64,000 nucleotides of DNA from Cacajao melanocephalus (GCA_963573385.1 CAUYLG010048289.1:1-64000), one strand, 5' to 3'; shown: positions 1 to 12,837, counted from the first letter of the stretch. Program-made: numbers and translations. Notes: generated by a model not told the origin, from the letters alone.

Positions 1-97
1 CCTCCAGGCCTAGAGAGTCTACCATGCCATTACTAGGGGAGGAAAGGAATGAGGACAAGATGCTGAGAGCTCACCAGAATCTCAAGAGATGTTTCTC

Positions 98-650
98 CAG
101 CAATCCCATTACTGGGTATATATCCAAATGATTATAAATCATTCTATTATAAGGACACATGCACACAAATGTTCATTGTGGCCCTGTTTGCAATAGCAAA
201 GACTTGGAACCAACACAAATGTCCATTGATGATAGACTGGACAGGGAAAATGTGGCACATATACACCATGGAATACTATGCAGCCATCAAAAACGATGAG
301 TTCATGTCCTTTGTAGGGACATGGATGAACCTGGAAACCATCATTCTCAGCAAACTGACACAAGAACAGAAAATCAACCACCATATGTTCTCACTCATAG
401 GTGGGTGTTGAACAATGAGAACACATGGACACAGGGAAGGGAGCATCACACACTGGGATCTGTCGGGGGAAGGGGGGCGGGGGAATGGGGAGGGACAGTG
501 GAGGGTGGGGAGCTGGGGAGAGATAGCATGGGGAGAAATGCCAGATACAGGTGACGGGGACGAAGGCAGCAAATCACACTGCCATTTGTGTACCTATGCA
601 AGAATCTTGCATGTTCTTCACATGTATGCAAAAACCTAAAATGCAATAAA
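98..650 (+). mobile_element. L1 3' end (ORF2 C-terminus plus 3'UTR), truncated
   Basis: The segment opens with the L1 ORF2 hallmark 'ccattactgggtatatatcc', runs through the conserved tail of ORF2 (camera-like phrase 'tggcacatatacaccatgg', 'gggacatggatgaacctgg'), a G-rich 3'UTR stretch at 470-515, and ends in 'aaaatgcaataaaa'. It is 5' truncated and has no long poly(A). ORF2 here is only a fragment with stops. The 3'UTR tail resembles the L1 copy at 25.2 kb, so both come from related primate L1 subfamilies. Confidence 0.9.
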
Positions 651-654
651 AGAA

Positions 655-1055
655 CTTCCGCACAGCCAAAGAGACAGTCAGACAATCTACATAACGGGAG
701 AAGATATTTGCTAAGCTATCTGACAAAGGTCTAATACCGAACATCTGTAATAAACTTACAGGAAAAACACATTTAGATGGACATGAACACACTTTTCTGA
801 AGACATAGATGTGGTCAAAAGACCCAGTGTCACTTATTAGACAACTGCAAGTCAAAACCATGATGGAATGCCATTTCATGCCAGTCAGAGGCAGCTATTA
901 AGGTCAAAAAACAGACGCTGGTGAAGTTGCAGAGAAAAGGCAACACATACACTGTTGTTGGGAATGTAAATTAGTTCACCATTGTGGAAAGCAGTATAGC
1001 AATTCCTCAGAGCTAAGGACATGCAAAAATTTGTGTACTGACATTCAGATCCGGT
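655..1055 (+). mobile_element. L1 ORF2 internal fragment, diverged
   Basis: Words such as 'atttgctaagctatctgac', 'tctgaagacatagatg', 'accatgatggaatgccat' and 'cactgttgttgggaatgta' follow the order of the L1 ORF2 region that normally lies just upstream of the piece at 98-650. Here it lies downstream in the same orientation, so it is either a second element or a rearranged part. Divergence is high and the reading frame is broken. Confidence 0.7.
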
Positions 1056-1060
1056 ATCAG

Positions 1061-2815
1061 CTATGATTGAAGATGGCCCCTAGTCCATCCCTTTTCTCTA
1101 CTTATGTCATGGAAAAAGGGTCTTATTTGTTTCATGGAAACAACCTGTTCTTTCACACTATCAAATACATCTCCCAAGATGCCAAGACAAGACATAGTAT
1201 CTACCAGATTAGGGGAGAAGCGGGGTTCCTCTTTCCTTATTACATACAACAACCTTGCTGCCTTCCACACTTACAGCTTTTTCCATGTGTCAGGGTCTCA
1301 GCAAAAAACTAAACTCAAACAGTGAAGAATTTAGTCAAAGGAAACCTTCATGGAACATCGATTAACAGGGAAAAGGGTAAGGTATCAGGGCCTAGCAACA
1401 AGAAGCTACTGACAAGCATGGATTAAAGAGTGGAAAAGGATACCCAAAGCCCAGTGAGGGCTGAACTATGGAGGAGGGTCCCATCTGGCAGAAACAGAAC
1501 TGCAGAGACAGTCACTAAGACATAGCTTTGAAGCCATGAGGAAGTCAGAAATTGGAACCCAAACCTCTTCCCACCAACCTTCTCTCATCAGGGTCTCCCA
1601 GTGGCCGAACCCACCTAGGTATCAGTTTCAAAGGGAGACTGGGTGATGTAGTTCACTAGAGTTACCGTATTGGAGCACAGAGCCAACTGGAGAACAGATG
1701 TTGAGGGTCAGAATGATCAGCTCACTTGGGGATAAACGGGGAAGAATCTAAAGGGGAAAAGCTGTACAACACTCCTAGAGGACAAGGTACAGGGCTTTGT
1801 ACCCAATCTTAAGTCCCACACAGGCTGGAACAAGCTGGAATTGGAGCACAGAGGACAAAAAAAGGAACAAGCTGAGTTTCCCTAATAACTCAGTGAAGAC
1901 TCATGGCAGAATTACTGAGATAGAATTCAAATATTCATCCAAAAATACGGAGTGAAATCCAAGCCACATGGAGCTAGCAAAAGTAGAGACCTCTCTCGCT
2001 GTGGAATTCACCACTGTCAGCTTTTGCCTAAATGTTTATGCATGCTGCCTCCAGGCTTGGTACGGCTTTTGCACATCTTTGCTCCCCACATGAGATCAAC
2101 ATTGTTTCCCTAGTCCTGGTTACCAGGGAGGTTAGCCACTTCCATTTTCTAATGGTGTTAGATTAGATAAATCAATCCTGATTAAGGCATTCTCCTGTTA
2201 GAAGGCACCATGTCTCAGCTTGGGAAAACTGTTGGGGATTATTTGAGAAAAGGAAGTCACTCTAGTGACTGTTTACTTGAGCGTTAAGATTATAAGACAA
2301 TGCTTTTTTCAAATTGCTTAGTTTAGCATAGCACTGTTCGAGGTTTGAAAACAGTTAATGCTACACAAGTGTATTCGTTAACATCAGAAAGTTGTCTGGC
2401 AATAGGGAAAGAAAGGAATATGGCTTGAAGAGGACATTGTGCGAATACGTTTTAAGAACTCTAGCCCTATACAATTAACCCATTTTCCATAACTGACCAA
2501 TCTCCTGAAAGTTGTTTCCAATGTAACTAGGTCACCAGGCCATGTTCCGTGGCCACTTGACATCTCACATATCTAAACACGCCTTACAGTTTGTAGCTGG
2601 CCTACCTGGTGTCCCAACTCTCATGCTCCATCATACTTGTGGTTTCTGCCATGTTCTGGATTGTTACTCATCAACTCACTTCAGGCTGACTGCACTTTGC
2701 CTACAGTGAGCCCCTCCTACATTTGCTTTCTGCTCCAGGGCTCCAATACCATGGATGCAGGCAAGAGCTAAGCTTCAAAAAAGTGTAGTGACCCCATTAA
2801 GAATGCAAAGTATGA
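1061..2815. other. Intergenic, no gene recognised
   Basis: No ORF with family resemblance, no RNA gene and no clear repeat was recognised. Short ORFs of 69-81 codons at 1061-1325 occur on both strands and have no protein-like pattern. Base composition is unremarkable. Confidence 0.5.
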
Positions 2816-2819
2816 CACT

Positions 2820-4060
2820 AACGTTTACAAGTGTTATTCATATTAAATTTAGAACATTAGTCTGCTTTGTGTTCCTAGTTCTCTATGTTCACTTGTTTTG
2901 AGGGTAGATCTTCTGCCCTGAACCCTTGGATTGTTTCCTTTTTGTTACTGTCACTTTTGCAGTGTTTTCGGTGAAACTCTGGTAGTATGCTAGTTTTACT
3001 GGTGTTCGCATAGTATACCTTTCCTTTTTACTTTCAGCAGTTGTGTCCCCTTGCTTAAAGCTGAGTCTCAAGCAGGAAGGTTTTGTCTACATCTGGTCTA
3101 AGAATGTGTACTTGGAACATTCACCCATTTATATTTGATGCAGTTACTTTTGTGTTTGTCCATGTTGCTTTGTTTTCTACTTGACCCACTTGTTCGTTAT
3201 TTTGCCCGACTTGAGGAAAGTCAGACTTCAGTATTCTCATTTACCTTGTTCTAGTATTTACTCTAGAGAATATCTCATTTGACATATTAATGTCCAAAAC
3301 AAGTTTTCTACTTCTCAGAGTGTTCTGCACTTCATACAAAGTCCACTGACCCTCTTGCATTTTGCAGTTTTGCTGCCATTTTTAACTTCCTATGTTTAAA
3401 CCCTACGAGATCGTTTTATACAGTTAATGTCAGTGTGTATTTACATTGATGTATTTGCTGGTTTTGCTTTCAGTTCTGTGATTTCCCACAGGACTTTTCT
3501 GCGCAGAGGATCCTTTAGTATTTGTTTGCTAGGGATATAATCCTCAGACTTTCCATCTTTGTTTTTGAAGGCTTTTTTTTGCTAGTTTTGTTTGAGGTTG
3601 GAAGTTGTCTTCAGCACATGGAGATGTCCATTCTTGTCTATTTGCTTCTGTCATTCTGTCAGAACAGTTGCCAATCTTCAACATGCTTTTCCCTGCCTCT
3701 GGCTTTTAAGTTCATATTTGGTCTATAGCAGTCTTCATATGATGTGCCTAGATGTAGTTCTTATTCTGCATGGGTTGGCAGAGCTCCTTGAATCTGTTTT
3801 ATAACCTTCTTGGCCATTGTCACCCATCATCTTTTGTCCTTCTGTCCACCCCCTACTCCTCAACTATCCTAGTTCTGGGATCCTGATTACATATGTCTTA
3901 ACTAAGACTCGTGGTATCGCACATACGTTAATGCTGTTTTCTGTATCTTCCATTTCATGTTTGTACTCAGTTTAGAGGTTATTAGGTTGTCTTGTAATCT
4001 TGAATTCCACTGTTTCTAGAATTCAGTTATAGACATCTAACAAGTGCTAACCTTAATACT
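2820..4060 (-). mobile_element. Ancient L1-related sequence (antisense)
   Basis: The text around 3595-3850 follows, with many changes, the antisense word order of an old L1 segment ('cagcacatggagatgtccatt', 'atgatgtgcctagatgtag', 'tatgtcttaactaag'). Divergence is high, so subfamily and exact ends are uncertain. No open reading frame survives. Confidence 0.45.
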
Positions 4061-4964
4061 GAGCTTACTAATCTTTAAAGCAATTTGAAGCTGATTGGAG
4101 ATGCTCCTCTCAAGCAGATAATTCCTCAGTTTAATTGAGCACATCTGGGAGGTCTCAGCAGAATTAAGCTCCTCTCCTGCTCTACTCCCAGCAGAAACAC
4201 TCACTTTACCTGTCTCCCCCTGCTTCTCAGGACCACATCCACATTAACTACTCAAACCCCCTTCAGGTTGTTTCTAAGGGAATCCAGACTATAATAACAA
4301 GAACCTTTCATACCCAGCCACATGAAGTAAAAGCCCCTCATCTCAGCCTGAATCTGAAGAATATGCCTATAATCAAGTAAAATGTGGAATTAAAAGCCAC
4401 CTAACATCGATCAGAAACCGTCTTTCAGTCAATAGTTTCCCAACGTTGCTCAAGCACATGTTACATGTCTGATCACCTCTAGCTCGGAAGAAAGTACTAG
4501 GAGGTCATCACTGTGAGTCAGTTGCCCATGCTCTAATCCTTCAGGAACTGCAAACAGGTTAGCCTTAGTTTCAGCACTTCACCACTCAAGGGGACTCTCA
4601 GATTTTGGAGATCAATTGAGTTGATCTCTCCAGTCTTCTTACTTGGTTACTGACCATCCTATAGCTTAGCTTTCCCATATCACAGTATGTTTGAGGCTTT
4701 TTGAAAGCCATTTAAGGAAGCCTTTTTGGAGCTCAACAGCAGAAATGGAATGGTTAATAAGGAAGGGCACTTAACCTGTGAGAGGCAGCCATCTGACAAC
4801 TGCCTCAAGCTTCAGAAGGCTGGTCTTGAAGTAGATAGCATAGGTGGTAGGCAAACATGAAATAGGGCCTAAGCCCATCTAATTAGACACTTCAAGGAAG
4901 AAGTCTTAGTAGAATGGTATACTGATGTAACTGACAATGATGTCCATTTGGTCTTGTTCATTTC

Positions 4965-5600
4965 CTGACATGCAGCTTCTAACAACTCTTGAAATCTCCA
5001 GAGTTATAGGCCTGTCTCGTATGCTTATGATGACTGAGGCTGGAGTCCCTAGATAGCTTCAGGATGGGGTCTGGTCACTGCTAGGCCAAAGTGTGATCCA
5101 GGAGGAGAAGCTGAAAACTGGGGTGACAATGGGTGGGCAATGATGTTGGTTATGCCTATATCAGAAGACTCTACAAAACCAACAACTGGATTCTTAGAGC
5201 TGTCAAATTGCTGAACACAGAGGTGCCTGGAAGTGGCACACCCTGAGGGTATGGAAGCCCCTCTCCACAGGTCCTGCCCTACCCATTGCCATGGATAAAG
5301 TTTGGGTTCCATGAACTATTCAATGAAGTTGAACTCAAGGGTATAGTGGGAACATCAGTTTATAGCCGATTTGTCAGAAGCATACATGACAGCCTACTGT
5401 GTACAACCGGCATCTGAACAGGGGCAGCTTTGTGGGACTGAGCACTTGATCTGTAGGATGGTTATATTGTCTCCAGATATCAGATTGGAGTTGAGTTACA
5501 AGACACTCAGCTGGTGTCTGACGGAGAGCTGCTTGGTGTTGCAAAACGCCATACATTTAGTGTCAAAAGTATTCAGTTGTGAGGATAAGAAATATGCTGC
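4965..5600 (+). mobile_element. Endogenous retrovirus LTR, copy A of a family seen three times
   Basis: Matches in order the LTRs at 32.05-33.09 kb and 62.75-63.35 kb: 'cctagatagcttcaggatgg' near 5050, 'gtggcacaccctgag' near 5234, 'tttatagccgatttgtcag' at 5359 and 'tgtgggactgagcacttga' near 5431. No internal retroviral sequence was recognised on either side, so it may be a solo LTR. The small ORFs at 5049-5312 and 5371-5679 are chance frames in it. Confidence 0.7.
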
Positions 5601-8172
5601 AATTCTCCAATCTTCATTAACTACTAACTCCTTAGTGCCAGAGTGTGGCCCTTTTCAACATGGAATGTTTCAATCCTGAACTTCAGCTTACACCATTACT
5701 GTCCTACACTTCAGAATTTCACTGATAGCCATAAACGTGGAATTTTGCATGACCAAGCAGTTGAATGTTCTGTTTAATTACACAAGATTTTTTCCCTTTA
5801 TGGAATTCCATGCAGAGTCTTTGTTTACCCATGAGTGTTAATGGCTCAGTCACCCAACTGCTATGCAATTCGAGCCTTTGAATGCACTGTGGCAATGTCT
5901 AATCCTTTCCCCCCAAAGATAACATGAGACTTCAAACTTCACAAGTTTTATTCATAGACCATCTTAATCTCTATCAGCTAAGTTACTTACGGGGCAGGGG
6001 TACTGGTGAGTACCCAATTAGGTATGCATGGTGCTTTTGGTACAACAGTGAGCACAAACTCAGGGTGATGTCAGAATAAGTGAAATTGAAGTTTCTGTAA
6101 GTGTTCTCACAGGATTAAGCTTAAGGCTTGATCAGCTTTAAAGGAAGAATGCCAAAGGCTAAGTCCAACGCATATTCATTTCAGGGAGCTAAGATAGCCA
6201 TCCTATGAAAGTATGTCCAGGCACTGCCAGTTTCAAGGAATCTATGTCCCCACAGAAATCTCATAAGCCATTTTTAGTTGTTAATGTTACTTTCTAGTCC
6301 CAACAGTCACCTTTCCAGTCTTTCAAGCTTGTAAGAAGTGTGGCCTTTGCTCAGATCCATTAGTCAACAGAAGAGAAAGTCGGGGAGAGGAAGATGGGGG
6401 AAAAAGCTAAAACCTAAGTAGGGACTCATATCAGCGGGGGCTATGAGTCTGACCAAGCAAAAGCTGAGTATACAGACACAAGTAGATAATTAAGAGAAGC
6501 CTGGGCCGTTCCTGTCCAGTCCATTTCTTCGCAGCCCAGGGTTGATAGGTACAGAGGTCCCCCAAAGTTTACTGAAAGGACATATGTCTGAGCTTTGCTT
6601 CAAAACATCCAAGAAATTAGTTTTGTTGATCCAAACGTTTCCCACTTATGCATCTCTTACATTCCCAGTCAGTAGAATCCTTTTAACCTAGTTCCTCATT
6701 GCACAACCAATACTACAGTAAGGAACCCTTCTGAGCACTGTTATTATGTATTTGACTGAGGCATTTATCCCAATCCTTCCCCTCAACCACCATTCCAACC
6801 TTCCCAGTTCCAAAGTTTCTGATCCAATTCACTTATAGCTTTGTCTTCTGCCTGTCGGTGCCTGGTACTATTTCTTTGGAGGACATTCTCTTCAGATAGG
6901 TAGTTCATATCCTTTTAATTCCCTTATGTACCTGTATGGCTACCTTCCCTGTTGCTTGTCCCAGCCTTATAGCTGGTACATAGTTATTTGTATAGCAATT
7001 GGAGCTACATAATGCCAACAAGCCTGACCTTCTATGAATTTAGGAACCAAGACCTAAGGTTATATAGCCAAGATGGAAGACCATAGGAATTGGAATGCGA
7101 GTTTACCTATGGCAAGGTATCAGTGATCTGTATTTGAAGAGGCCACGTCCCCTTCCTTGGAGAAAGGAAATCTAAGTGACAAGGTCAGGTAACGCACAGC
7201 TTCCAGTCGACAAAACACTAAGTTGCAAGCCAGAAGGGAGAACTTAGTCCTGAAGAGTTTTGACAAGCTTTCCTAATCAGACTTATGATTTGTGCTCAGC
7301 TTCCACCTATATAAACACTAGCAACTGGTGAACAGAAATCCAAGATTACTCCAGCAACACAAGGCAACCATACTTGAGGATTAGGAACTTCAGCTTTACT
7401 TTTATGTAAGAAGGCAGAAGAGAACATAGAAGACCACTGGTTGGAAACAGGACTGCCCAAAGCACAACAGAAGGAAGTCTGTCATAAGTGCACTTCAAGT
7501 TCTTGAGAGCTTTCAGAACAAATTCCTGTAGTGCCCCTCATTGATCCTATTCCCCATCCTACTCCAGCCATATGCAATGCTGGCACAGAGTAAGGCCAGG
7601 TGAGGCTCGTGGATCCTCAAGCAGACACTTTTCTACTTTTCCAGCAAGCAAGGCTTGGGTTTGGTCTTCCTAGCTAGGTAAGGTAGATCTCCTGGAAAAT
7701 GTTCTTCCCCTGCTGGGCTGGCTACTTCTCTTGGGTGCCCTGGACTCTTCTACTGGTTGGTTGCTGGCCCCAGCCAGGCTTTGTCTCTGAAAAGCTGTAA
7801 CCCTGTAAGCCCTGTCCTTCCAGTTTTCCAGACAGAGGTTTTCCCTGTAACATAAGTTCTGATGGATCTAGGAAGAGCTGCTGGTTTGGTTTTCTTGATG
7901 TAAGGTCAGAATTGAACTTATAAGCTAATTAAATGTTAATTTATAGTAAGAGCATCAAGTCAGTGAGAAAAGGATGGGTATAAGTTATTTAAACTCGACG
8001 TTTAGAGATTAGATTTTCCTTTAAGTTGGAAGCCTAAACTTGTCCTAGGTTTCATTCTATTAACCAAAGGAGGCCTTCCTAAAATGAAATTCAACTATGA
8101 AGTAGGCTTTTAGTTTGAGGTCATCACAAGGGTAAGATGGGTAGAAAAGCCTGTAACATCCCGAGTATAGTA

Positions 8173-8232
8173 CGCTCCTTTCTAGACAACACTGAGAAAA
8201 AACGCTCCTTTCTAGACAACACTGAGGAAAAA
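8173..8232. repeat. 30-bp tandem duplication, two copies
   Basis: The 30-base unit beginning 'cgctcctttctagacaacac' is present twice head to tail, starting at 8173 and 8203, with a single mismatch. Confidence 0.95.
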
Positions 8233-8849
8233 CTTCATGTTTAAGAGTTGAGGTAGCAAAATTAGTTTCTGAACACAAGCATTATCTGTAGCATCTCAGA
8301 CTTTGGTGTTTTTAAGGTAAAAGATCTGTATGGGTTTCTTTGCTGATTAAGGTTTAATGAGAAAACAGAAGTGATTGCCAAGTTTATGTGTACGTGAGAT
8401 TATGGGGACCTGGAAAAGACCAGCTCTGTTTTCGTGTCTACTGGGAGATACTTGGTCTCTTGGGCAGTCATTAGGATAGACAAGCATCAAGCCCTGCCAC
8501 AGAACTTCCACAAAGGAAAGTCACTCTGGGGTTATCCCAGAGCAGTAGACAGGACCAGAGACTGACAACAGTGATTCTGAACAGTCCAATGGGTCAGGGC
8601 AGGGTCTGCCCTCACTTAAGGTTTCCCACAGAAATAACTCAACATATGGCAGAACGCACTATTTCTTCCCCTTGGCTACCTCTTAGATTGAGACTTTCAT
8701 GAAAGACCCCACACTATTTCAAGTCGAGAGCTTAGGTTATCACTGTGCTCCAGTTCTTGGGAAAAGCCAGGCTCCACATGCTATGAGCTAGTCCAAACCT
8801 TACCATCTGGTATGAAAGGAGCCTGATGGACCAGAGAAGAAAGGAGCAG

Positions 8850-8875
8850 TAACCAAGTGTTCGGACACTTGGTTA
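8850..8875. repeat. Perfect 11-bp inverted repeat with TCGG loop
   Basis: Arms 8850-8860 and 8865-8875 (taaccaagtgt / acacttggtta) are exact reverse complements around a 4-base loop TCGG. As plus-strand RNA this would form a stable hairpin. Confidence 0.9.
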
Positions 8876-11800
8876 TCTCTATAGGAACACATACGCTATG
8901 ACAAAGTAGGCTGAGGAGTGAGAGCCCCTATAGCCAGGGCCTCCCAGATCATTCCTACCAGAGGCCTCTACTTTGAAAGCCAGCCATATAAATCCCCTTT
9001 CCCACTGCTGCTCACTCATTCCAGGATAAGTATGAGTTACCTGACCAACAGCTCCACAATTTAGTGGCAAAGAATGGGACACTGGGAACCAAGATGGAGA
9101 TGCTGCCAAACCTTGAGGACAGCTTGCGCTCGAGGCACGGGGCTATGCAGAGGGGAACCGCTCTCAAACCACCACACCTGGAACAGAAGCCAAGCAATCT
9201 AGGCAGGGGAGACAGTACAGCGCCATCGGTCAATAGTTAGCTACTTACAGAATTGGCAGTATGCCCAGCTTCCTACTAATCACCACTCAAGCCTCATGGC
9301 CCAGAGATACTTTTAATAGGTCAGATTCTCAGCTTCTGGAAGAGCTTAAGTAACTCATCCAAGACAAGAAATGTGGCAGGATCCAAACCAAAGCTACATG
9401 TGGCCCCTAAGCCGGTGACCTGAGCATTTTGGCCATATGGCCCATCACACACTTCCCTGCCACCAAGGGTCTATTACAGAAAGCCTAGAAGCCAAGCTTT
9501 GTCATAAGTGGCTTCCCTGTAGCAAGTCCAGAAGTTGTAGTCTATCTAGTTCTGGAGGCATTCATGTAACAGTTCTTCTGGCATGATTAAAGTAGGATAC
9601 AGGAAGCCTAGACAATTGGGTTAATTAGCTCATTATCAGCAACAAGTGACAGCCTCGAGTTCACCCGCATTACAGGTCCGCGTATGCACTCGGCAGATTC
9701 TAGTCTATCAGCTCAACAGGCTGGGACTCTGTCAGGACTAGAACTCTCGATTCTGTGAGCTTCAGATTTGAGCTTGATAGAGCCCAACATCCCTCAACTG
9801 ATGTTGGTTCCATACCCATACCACATAGCTTCTAGGCTTACAAGTTGATTCAGCCATGTAAGATTTTAGGCACCTATGGGACCTGGGTTTAAGTCATTGT
9901 CAATTGTCCTCCACCTTGCTGCACTTTTGACCGTTTCCAGGGTCTTGTTGCTAAACTAAGTGATAGAGCTGAAGGTCTATGAATTCCTGGCCATCTCCCC
10001 AGCTCTGACTCATGAAATAAGTTACAGCCATGGTTATACAACCGTGAGGCCAACAGTTCAATGCTGCAGCAAGTGGCATCTTTGGAGTATAAATAGCCAG
10101 CCTTCCTCAACCTGCAAGGGTCAAGATTCTATCCATTCCTCTGGATGGACTCTTTCGTTAAAGCAGCTAATACAGTTTACGTGAACCTTCCTGGATTACT
10201 GGCCCAAGTTTGACCTTACAAGATTATTTATCACCAACCATTTGGGAACCCCGAGAAGCTAAGCAACTTCACCCATGCCTTAAGAACATTTGAATAAACT
10301 TGAAATCACAATCCCAGGTGCAAGGTCTGGGCAGATTAGTGCTAAGCAGACAGTGAAGCACCATAGCTGGATTTTACAGAGGCTGCCGGGCTACAAGGAG
10401 GTATAAGGCACTTAGGTTCAAGTGATGTACTTGTTACCAATGAGTGCCATGCTACATGAAGAGTGCAGATGCTAAGACATTCATGACAAGCTGAGTAGGG
10501 GTACTCTACCAGCTAATATTTACCGAGCACATACTAGGATGTGCACTGCACTATATCCAGAATGTAATCGCAAACCTCAGTTTAAGTCACTTTTCCAGGT
10601 TCAGTAACTCGCTCAAGTACAGAGCCATTAAGTGATAGATCCCAGGTGAACTCAAGCCCGTATCCCCCAAACCATGAGCGCACCCACGTGTAGCTCTTGA
10701 CTAGAGGAACACTCATCCAGGTGGAGAGTAACATGCCAAATTATCACAGCTGTGGTGTGGACGCCAAGCTCCTCTCAGGTGAGGTCAATAAGTATGGCAT
10801 CTCAGACCTAAACCATCGGGGAGTTCCTAGAAGTTGTTTAGTTATGATCTTGTTAGAGAAATTCCTATCAATCCAGTTCCTACTTAGCATCTATATCCCA
10901 GGGTAGTGCCTAAGGAATTTGAGCTACACCCATTGGAGAAAACGCTGGTTTTCAAGATTGATACTGCGACTACCATCTGGTGTTCCAGTTCAACCCACAT
11001 TCGTATTTATTCTCTTCAGCTGGAGTAGACATGCGGGTCCTCAGCTTTAAGATTTTGGCAGATTCAAAATCATGTTTGTCCGGCTTTTGCAACGGTACAC
11101 CTGTTCCCATTTTTATCAGCGACAAAAAAGATTTTAAGACAGGATTTTTCAAAGCAACCCTGTAGCTGCTTGTTTCTAAAGGAGCATATCAGAGAGCTTA
11201 AGGGATAGAAAAGCAAGCAAGGGGCCACCGTCCCCGAGACCTGGTCACAGAAGCCAGGCTACAGGTTTGCTCAAGGGTAGGAGGACGTTAGTAAGAGCAG
11301 GGAAGTCTCATTTGTCATCTTATAAGAGACCAAGAAGTCAATTTTTGGCTTTTGAGTTGGAGACAGCAAGTCATCCCCTCAGGTTCATATGTTGCAATTC
11401 AAACCCATCTGTACAAACCCTTCCTATTGCCTAGGAAAGCTTACAGCCATAAGGACCTTACAGAGCTAGCCTCCCCTCCAAGCACACATAGTGTCACACT
11501 TAGTTCCTAAGCAACCCACTCCTAAAGTTTCACTCACGAGAGAAACGGCTTTCCCAAACAGTCTTTGCTTTTAGCTACTATCAAAGTTTTAGGCGTTTTC
11601 CCCAATCATGTAGTGCCTGTGAGGAGAGCTTCTCCCATAAAGAGATGAGCAGAAGCACCAAGGGATTTGGGAGCAAGATTCTAACAGACCCTGGCAAGGG
11701 CTCCTGCCTTTAGAGTCAGTCGGCTTGCATGTTAGAACCCTGCAAGTCACATGAATGAGGCCAGCAAGGGAAGGCTGCTTCACACACTGATTTATTAGAC

Positions 11801-11899
11801 AAGCAAGGAGAAGAAACCCACCCAAGAAAATTCAGAGAGGTCGGCTTTCAGAGACCACCGTCCCGCCCTGCCCCCCAAATCCCCTTTCCCACAACCCTT

Positions 11900-12456
11900 C
11901 CTGTTTAGGAAAAGGCTTTTATACCAACACTTCCTAGCTTTTCATTACTTTCCCCCAACTTTTCTCTTAAAGGCTTTACACCAACCCTTCCCAGCTTTTC
12001 CCTACTTTCCCACAACCTTCCTCTCTGCGAGATAAAAACTTTATATCAACACTTCTCAGCTTTTCCCTTTCTTTCTCACAACCTTCCTCTTTAGAAAGTA
12101 AAAAAGAAAAAGGCTTTATACCAGCACTTTCCAGCTTTTCCCTCCTTTCCCGCAACCTTCCTCTTTAGAAGGAGCAGGGCTTTATACCAACACTTCCCGC
12201 TTTTCCCTACTTTCTTTCCCACAACCTTCCTCTTTAGCAAGCAAGCAAGAAAAGCTTCATACCAACACTTCCCCGCTTTTCCCTACTTTCTTTCCCACAA
12301 CCTTCCCATTTAGCAAGAAACAAAAAGGCTTCGTACCAACACTTCCCAGCTTTTCCCTACTTTCTTTCCCACAACCTTCCTCTTTAGCAAACAAGAAAGA
12401 AAAAGGCTTCATACCTACACTTCCCGCTTTTCCCTACTTTCTTCACCACAACCCAC
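11900..12456. repeat. Degenerate minisatellite, about 8 units of 57-78 bp
   Basis: Units share the core 'accaacacttcccagctttt' followed by 'ccctactttctttcccacaa', 'ccttcctctttagcaa' and a variable A/G spacer. Unit starts lie near 11913, 11970, 12039, 12112, 12177, 12254, 12327 and 12405. Units in the right half are most alike; the left ones are more diverged and shorter. One strand is strongly pyrimidine-rich. The array abuts the promoter-like segment to its right. Confidence 0.9.
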
Positions 12457-12483
12457 GCAAGTACCCAACACACACTCCTAGCC

Positions 12484-12790
12484 ACTCACCTTCCACCAGC
12501 CACAAGCTCTGCTGACTGCAAGCAGCTGCCATTACCCTTAGCCATTTTATAGACGGTGAAGGCTGAGTCCCACCCCGCCAGCCCCAAAGCACTCTGGGTG
12601 AGCAACTACTCTTCTGGTTTCTCATTGGCTCTCTCACTCTCAATCAACAGCTGGTTCCCAGCCCCTCCAAGCATTTCCTGGTCCACGTGACCAATAGCAG
12701 CAAAAAGAAGTGGAGGCTTACTGCCTGGCTGTACAGAGCATGAGCGAGAAAGGTAGCTTCCCACTCCCAGCGGCTGCCGTGATTGGAAAA
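12484..12790 (-). promoter_or_regulatory. Promoter-like segment facing left (TATA, CCAAT, E-box)
   Basis: Read on the minus strand there are ATTGG/CCAAT pentamers at 12782-12786, 12691-12695 and 12624-12628, a CACGTG E-box at 12684-12689 directly beside a CCAAT box, and TATAAAA at 12545-12551. A start would be expected about 25-30 bases further on, near 12520. A consensus 5' splice donor GTGAGT follows at 12484-12489. No ORF starts here. The set could belong to a non-coding RNA promoter or to the U3 region of an unrecognised LTR. Confidence 0.45.
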
Positions 12791-12837
12791 CGAGCATCAG
12801 CCTCTTCACTGAAAGAATATGTCATTATCCTGCTTCT

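Larger units (their letters stand above)
5600..11875. other. Long non-coding stretch without recognised repeats
   Basis: About 6.3 kb in which I see no gene-like ORF (longest about 78 codons), no Alu, no L1 and no structured RNA I can name. It holds a 30-bp tandem duplication at 8173-8232 and an 11-bp perfect hairpin at 8850-8875. It lies immediately downstream of the leftward promoter-like segment at 12.48-12.79 kb, so it could be the body of a minus-strand non-coding transcript, but that is inference only. Confidence 0.5.

Noticed and set aside
3560..3600. MALAT1-like triple-helix or tRNA-like 3' end on the minus strand
   Set aside because: Only a short A/T run with 'gctag' was present; the required pair of U-rich motifs and a tRNA-like fold were not seen.
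5371..5679. 102-codon plus-strand ORF
   Set aside because: It runs through LTR copy A and has no retroviral or cellular protein pattern.
11900..12456. CRISPR-like array
   Set aside because: Units are diverged tandem copies of varying length without conserved direct repeats separated by unique spacers, and the genome is primate.
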